A DNA stretch of 64,000 nucleotides from Micromonospora sp. WMMD812 (GTDB lineage Bacteria > Actinomycetota > Actinomycetes > Mycobacteriales > Micromonosporaceae). The stretch lies in assembly GCF_027497215.1 (NCBI RefSeq), contig NZ_CP114904.1, forward strand, positions 6,788,501 to 6,852,500, given 5' to 3'. The position numbers were made by a program, and so were the translations under genes. Below the pieces are notes generated by a model. It had not been told where the DNA came from and did not search any database. It saw only the letters and a list, made by a program, of their open reading frames with translations. This document shows, piece after piece, positions 60,493 to 64,000 of this stretch (the first letter of the stretch is position 1; every line of letters begins with the position of its first letter).

Positions 60493-60639
60493 TCACTTCC
60501 CGCCCATGTCGCCGAGCGGCGGTTCGTCGATGAGGCTGTGCCGGCGCACACGGACCTGCCCGCCGTCCGGGCCGGTCCACGTGGCATCGGTCGTGTCGGT
60601 GTGCCGCCAGCCGGGAGATCTCCTGCCGAGCCGGACTTT
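60493..60639 (-). pseudogene. C-terminal gene fragment without a start
   Basis: A 48-codon open stretch on the minus strand, including TWTGPDGGQVRVRRHSLIDE and ending PPLGDMGGK, has the third-position G/C use of real genes but is preceded by a stop codon and has no ATG, GTG or TTG start in range. It looks like the end of a broken gene, lying just downstream of the sigma-factor partner gene. Confidence 0.45.
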
Positions 60640-60650
60640 CTACGTCGTGG

Positions 60651-61430
60651 TCAAGTCGGCCAGGCGGGGCTGGTGGCCATCCCCTGCAGTTGCGTGAGAG
60701 TCAGCAGCGGCTCGTCACGGGTGGCCGTGTTGGTCTTCGGCTCCACCGCGTTCCACGCGGTGATGGCGATCCTCACTCCGTCCGGCCGGAAGATGTCGAC
60801 GGTCCGTTGGATGATCCGGTCGTGACCCGTTCGTTCGGGTCCGACGGTGGTCACGAGGCGGGTCCCGTCCGGCAAGGTCTTCGCGGTGCACGTGCTGCCC
60901 CTCGGGCTGCTGCGACTCTGGCAGTTGAAGATGTCGAGCGGGGCGCTGTTCTCAGCCCCGGGCTTCGCCCTGTCGGCGAAGTGCGGCTGGACGTTCACCA
61001 TCACCTTTGTCTTGCCCGAGCGGTCGGTGATCACCACCTCGGCGTACCCCGCTTGCGCGTACGGCGCGGAGATGGCCGAACCGGGAGGCAGCAGTTCCTT
61101 CAGCGCCGCGAGGACCTTGTCCGCCGCGGGGTCGGGGCAGTCCGGGCAACTGGTCCCCGCCGATGCGCGGGGCGTCGGGCTGGCCGACGGGATTGCCACT
61201 CGCGGCGTCGGTACGCCGGACTGGTCGCCGCCGGCCCGCGCCAGGCTGACGCCGTTCACGGCGCCGGCGAGCAGTCCGAGCGTGGCAACCCCGGCGGCGA
61301 ACATCACGAACCGCTGCCGGGTCCGGATGCGCTTTGCCGTGGCGAACACCCTGGCTGGGCCGTTAGCGACCGGCGGTTCGTCCGTCTCGATCGCGGAGCG
61401 GAGCGCCTCGCGCATGTCATTGAGCTGCAT
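60651..61430 (-). CDS. Membrane partner of the sigma factor (probable anti-sigma-type protein)
   Basis: A 259-residue protein. A cytoplasmic N-terminal part of about 40 residues, one membrane helix (FVMFAAGVATLGLLAGAVNGV) and an outer domain with a Cys pair (SCPDCPDPA) and conserved strand pattern follow. It overlaps the sigma-factor gene by 14 bases, so it is made together with it. The arrangement suggests an anti-sigma protein or sensor, although a zinc-binding ZAS motif (HxxxCxxC) is missing. The start is the ATG at 61430 (a GTG immediately before it is possible), with GAGGAGG 9 bases upstream. Confidence 0.75.
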   Translation of the reverse strand: MQLNDMREALRSAIETDEPPVANGPARVFATAKRIRTRQRFVMFAAGVATLGLLAGAVNGVSLARAGGDQSGVPTPRVAIPSASPTPRASAGTSCPDCPDPAADKVLAALKELLPPGSAISAPYAQAGYAEVVITDRSGKTKVMVNVQPHFADRAKPGAENSAPLDIFNCQSRSSPRGSTCTAKTLPDGTRLVTTVGPERTGHDRIIQRTVDIFRPDGVRIAITAWNAVEPKTNTATRDEPLLTLTQLQGMATSPAWPT

Positions 61431-61947
61431 CACTCAAAACCTCCTCGCTGAGCATCAGTTCTTGCGGGACTTCTGCCAGCACGGGACGCAGAGCGGCAAG
61501 AGCCTTGGCGCACTGGCTCTTCACGGTGCCCTCACTCACGCCGAGCGCTTCGGCGGTCTCCTCTACGCTGCGGTCCTCCCAGTACCGCAGGACGACTGCG
61601 GCGCGTTGGCGGGGTGGCAGGGTTCGGAGCGCGGCGAGCACGGTGAGCGCCTCCACGCGGTCGCCTGCCGGAGCAGGCAGGTCCGCCAGGTCAGACCCCA
61701 ACCGTTCGCGTCGTCGCGAACCCCGTTGGTTGTCGTCGAGATACACCCGCAGCAGCACACGGCGGGAGTAGGCATCCAGGCTGTCGATCCGCCGACGACG
61801 CGCCGCCACGACCATCCGAGCGAGGGCCGTTTGGACCAGGTCCTCGGCCCGATGCCAGTCACCGCACAGCAGGTACGCGGTGCGACGCAGGTGCAGATAC
61901 CGGGACTCGACGAACCTGTGCAGGTCGGCTTCGATGTCAGGCTTCAT
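61417..61947 (-). CDS. SigE-family ECF RNA polymerase sigma factor
   Basis: A 176-residue extracytoplasmic-function sigma factor. Region 2 is YLHLRRTAYLLCGDWHRAEDLVQTALARMVVAARR and region 4 is LPPRQRAAVVLRYWEDRSVEETAEALGVSEGTVKSQCAKAL. It belongs to the SigE-family (SIG11-like) group common in actinomycetes. GAGGGG sits 8 bases before the ATG. The following gene overlaps it and encodes a membrane protein that may keep it inactive. Divergent from kup. Confidence 0.9.
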   Translation of the reverse strand: MKPDIEADLHRFVESRYLHLRRTAYLLCGDWHRAEDLVQTALARMVVAARRRRIDSLDAYSRRVLLRVYLDDNQRGSRRRERLGSDLADLPAPAGDRVEALTVLAALRTLPPRQRAAVVLRYWEDRSVEETAEALGVSEGTVKSQCAKALAALRPVLAEVPQELMLSEEVLSDAAQ

Positions 61948-62068
61948 GGGCAACACCCCTCGTTGGCTGCCACTGTCACCCGTCCTAGACCGGTGCGGCG
62001 GCGCGGGAGGTTGCCGGCGATTCCTCGGATCGCGGCGAGCGGCCACGGGTGAATCGACATCATCGGTA

Positions 62069-62080
62069 ATGTCCGGACAT
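62069..62080. promoter_or_regulatory. Palindrome in the sigma/kup divergent region
   Basis: ATGTCCGGACAT is a perfect 12-base palindrome, 60 bases before the kup start. It could be an operator for either gene. Confidence 0.35.
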
Positions 62081-62139
62081 CAGCCGGAAGTGCACCTTTG
62101 AACAGGGCGCGGTGGCGGGTCACGCAGAGGGGAAGGGCC

Positions 62140-64000
62140 GTGGGCGAACCACAGCAGCCGGGTACGCCGGGATCGCGAGCGGCTTCACGCTCGTTGCGGC
62201 CCCGTCGTCCACTTCCCGCCGAGACGGTGAGACTCGCGGTGGTCGTCGCCGCGTTCGGGGTGGTCTTCGGTGACATCGGCACCAGTCCGATTTACACCCT
62301 CCAGACCGTGTTCAACCCGGGCGACCCGCACCCCGTGCCGGTCAGCGCCGAGAATGTGTTCGGGGTGGTGTCCCTGGTGTTCTGGTCGGTGATGGTCATC
62401 GTCACCGTCACGTACGTGCTGCTCGCCATGCGCGCGGACAACCAGGGCGAAGGCGGCGTCATGGCGCTCATCACGCTGCTGCGGCGAATGACCGCCGAGC
62501 GTGGTCAGCGAGCCGCCACCGGGCTGGCCGCGCTGGGCATCTTCGGCGCCGCGCTGTTCTTCGGCGACAGCATGATCACCCCGGCGATCTCCGTGCTGTC
62601 CGCGGTCGAGGGCATCCGGGTGGTCCAGCCCTCGCTGCAGGAACTCGTCGTGCCGGTCACCGCGGTGATCATCATCGTGCTCTTCCTGGTGCAGCGCCGC
62701 GGTACCGCAGCTGTCGGCCGGCTGTTCGGACCAATCATGATCGTCTGGTTCGTGACCATCGGCGCGTGCGGCGTGGCCGGCATCGCCCACCACCCGGCGA
62801 TCCTGGAGGCGCTGTCGCCGACGTACGCGGTGGGCTTCCTGGCCGGCCGTTTCGACGTCGCGTTCTTCGCCCTGGCCGCGATCGTGCTCGCGGTCACCGG
62901 CGCCGAGGCGTTGTACGCCGACATGGGCCACTTCGGTCGACGAGCGATCACGCGAGCCTGGCTCATCCTGGTGTTCCCCGCCTGCGTGCTGAGCTACCTG
63001 GGTCAAGGGGCGCTGATCCTGAAGGATCCGGCCAACATCAGCAGCCCGTTCTTCCTGCTCGTGCCCGGATGGGGGCGCCTCCCGCTGGTCCTACTGGCCA
63101 CGGCGGCGACGGTGATCGCCTCTCAAGCGGTGATCACCGGCGCCTACTCCGTCGCGTCACAGGCGGCCGAACTCGGCTACCTGCCCCGGCTGCGGATCAC
63201 GCACACCTCGGAGTCCACCTTCGGCCAGATCTACGTCCCGTGGATCAACTGGTTGCTGATGGTCTCCGTCCTCACCCTGGTGTTCGCCTTCCGCAGTTCG
63301 ACCGCGTTGGCGTTCGCCTTCGGCATGGCGGTGACCGGCACCATCACCATCACCACGCTGATCTTCTTCTACGTCGGTCGCTGGCGCTGGAACGTACCTC
63401 TGTGGCTGCTCGCCCTCGGCGCGGTCCCGCTGCTGGTGGTCGACCTGCTGTTCGTCGGCGCCAACGTGACCAAGCTGGCCCACGGCGCGTGGCTGCCGCT
63501 GCTTATCGGCCTCACCGCGTTCACCATCATGACCACCTGGGAGCGGGGCCGCGAGATCGTCACCGCGCAGCGGCAACGGCGCGAGGGCCCCCTACGCCAG
63601 TTCGTCGACGAGCTTCGCAACGACGGGTCGAAGACGGTGTGCGTCCCCGGCAGCGCCGTCTTCCTCAACCGCGGCAAGGAAACCGCGCCGCTGGCGATGC
63701 GGGCCAATGCCGAGCACAACCATGTGCGCCACGAACACGTCCTGATCCTGTCGATCGAGACCGCGCCGGTGCCCCGCGTGCCCGCCGGCCAGCGGATCAC
63801 TATCGACGACCTCGGTTACGCCGACGACGGAATCACCCATGTCACCGCCCGCTTCGGCTACGTGGAGAGCCCGAACGTGCCGGAGTTGCTGCGGATGCTC
63901 GACCCGGCCGCGACGGAGGGCCTGCGGCACCTGGATCAGGCGTCGTACTTCCTGTCGAAGATCGAGCTTCGGGCGGGAGACCAGCCGACCATGGCGCCGT
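62140..64000 (+). CDS. kup: KUP/Trk-type potassium transporter (cut by window end)
   Basis: A membrane potassium uptake protein of the KUP/HAK/KT family. The start VRLAVVVAAFGVVFGDIGTSPIYTLQTVF carries the GDIGTSPIY signature; GEGGVMALITLLRR and FFGDSMITPAISVLSAVEGI follow. About 620 residues are visible with a dozen membrane segments and a soluble C-terminal domain; only the end is lost. It should import K+ with protons. GAGGGGAAGGG precedes the GTG start. No c-di-AMP riboswitch was recognised in the leader. Confidence 0.93.
   Translation, partial: MGEPQQPGTPGSRAASRSLRPRRPLPAETVRLAVVVAAFGVVFGDIGTSPIYTLQTVFNPGDPHPVPVSAENVFGVVSLVFWSVMVIVTVTYVLLAMRADNQGEGGVMALITLLRRMTAERGQRAATGLAALGIFGAALFFGDSMITPAISVLSAVEGIRVVQPSLQELVVPVTAVIIIVLFLVQRRGTAAVGRLFGPIMIVWFVTIGACGVAGIAHHPAILEALSPTYAVGFLAGRFDVAFFALAAIVLAVTGAEALYADMGHFGRRAITRAWLILVFPACVLSYLGQGALILKDPANISSPFFLLVPGWGRLPLVLLATAATVIASQAVITGAYSVASQAAELGYLPRLRITHTSESTFGQIYVPWINWLLMVSVLTLVFAFRSSTALAFAFGMAVTGTITITTLIFFYVGRWRWNVPLWLLALGAVPLLVVDLLFVGANVTKLAHGAWLPLLIGLTAFTIMTTWERGREIVTAQRQRREGPLRQFVDELRNDGSKTVCVPGSAVFLNRGKETAPLAMRANAEHNHVRHEHVLILSIETAPVPRVPAGQRITIDDLGYADDGITHVTARFGYVESPNVPELLRMLDPAATEGLRHLDQASYFLSKIELRAGDQPTMAP

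Noticed and set aside
61948..62139. Riboswitch (c-di-AMP type) upstream of kup
   Set aside because: The leader is short and lacks the conserved core I would expect; only a palindrome is visible.
51379..64000. Genomic island inserted at tRNA-Leu
   Set aside because: No integrase, no repeat of the tRNA 3' end was seen downstream, and gene content and base use stay close to the rest of the window.
1..64000. CRISPR array or transposon
   Set aside because: No regularly spaced repeats of 25-40 bases and no transposase-like protein were found.

Overview
The window is high-GC actinobacterial DNA (strong G/C at third codon positions, many GTG and some TTG starts). The gene families (DUF3159, LtrA, fused MST/TrpG anthranilate synthase, MGH1-like glycoside hydrolase next to GT4, NIT-domain kinase with roadblock partner, SigE-family sigma factor) suggest Micromonosporaceae, most likely Micromonospora or a close relative. 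The genus is an inference from gene content. The segment looks chromosomal and intact: there is no integrase, transposase, phage module or CRISPR array, and one tRNA-Leu(GAG) lies near 51.4 kb.

Layout. 1-5 kb: partial amidohydrolase, membrane hydrolase, and two tandem paralogous Ser/Thr kinases with a shared extracytoplasmic domain. 5-11.3 kb: a glucan group of GT4 glycosyltransferase, debranching-type glucosidase and a divergent MGH1-like glycoside hydrolase. 11.3-15 kb: TetR regulator, HAD phosphatase, a gene-free stretch with a candidate structured RNA, a RusA-like protein with a small partner, and a two-domain VOC protein. 15-19.4 kb: a complete MalEFGK-type sugar ABC operon. 19.5-25.6 kb: unknown and small proteins, WrbA, and a fused anthranilate synthase behind a trp attenuator with a Trp-Trp leader peptide. 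25.7-30.2 kb: FGGY kinase and a two-gene remnant or minimal form of a conservon (sensor kinase plus roadblock protein). 30.2-41 kb: GH1 beta-glucosidase with a CebR/LacI-like operator, DUF3159, PAP2 phosphatase, YbhB-like protein, DUF1028, LtrA, F420-type oxidoreductase, SDR and GH15 glucosidase. 41-51.2 kb: a four-gene operon (Fn3 wall protein, MoxR ATPase, DUF58, TgpA transglutaminase) and a TPR/Pro-rich/Fn3 membrane protein. 51.4-64 kb: tRNA-Leu, a second debranching enzyme, a divergent LysR/EamA pair, GNAT, a TetR-controlled KstD-like flavoprotein with an SDR, a cupin, a sigma factor with its membrane partner, and a Kup potassium transporter cut by the window end.

How it fits together. 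Carbohydrate handling dominates: sugar uptake (15-19 kb), sugar kinase (25.7 kb), and six glycan enzymes (GT4, two debranching-type enzymes, MGH1-like, GH1, GH15) scattered through the window. Regulation is readable directly in the DNA: a textbook trp attenuator, a perfect TetR operator, a LacI-type operator, and at least ten starts with an extended -10 box 6-8 bases before the start codon, the signature of leaderless transcripts.

Limits: domain names come from reading the translations and no database was searched. Start codons were chosen by Shine-Dalgarno or -10 spacing and paralogue comparison.
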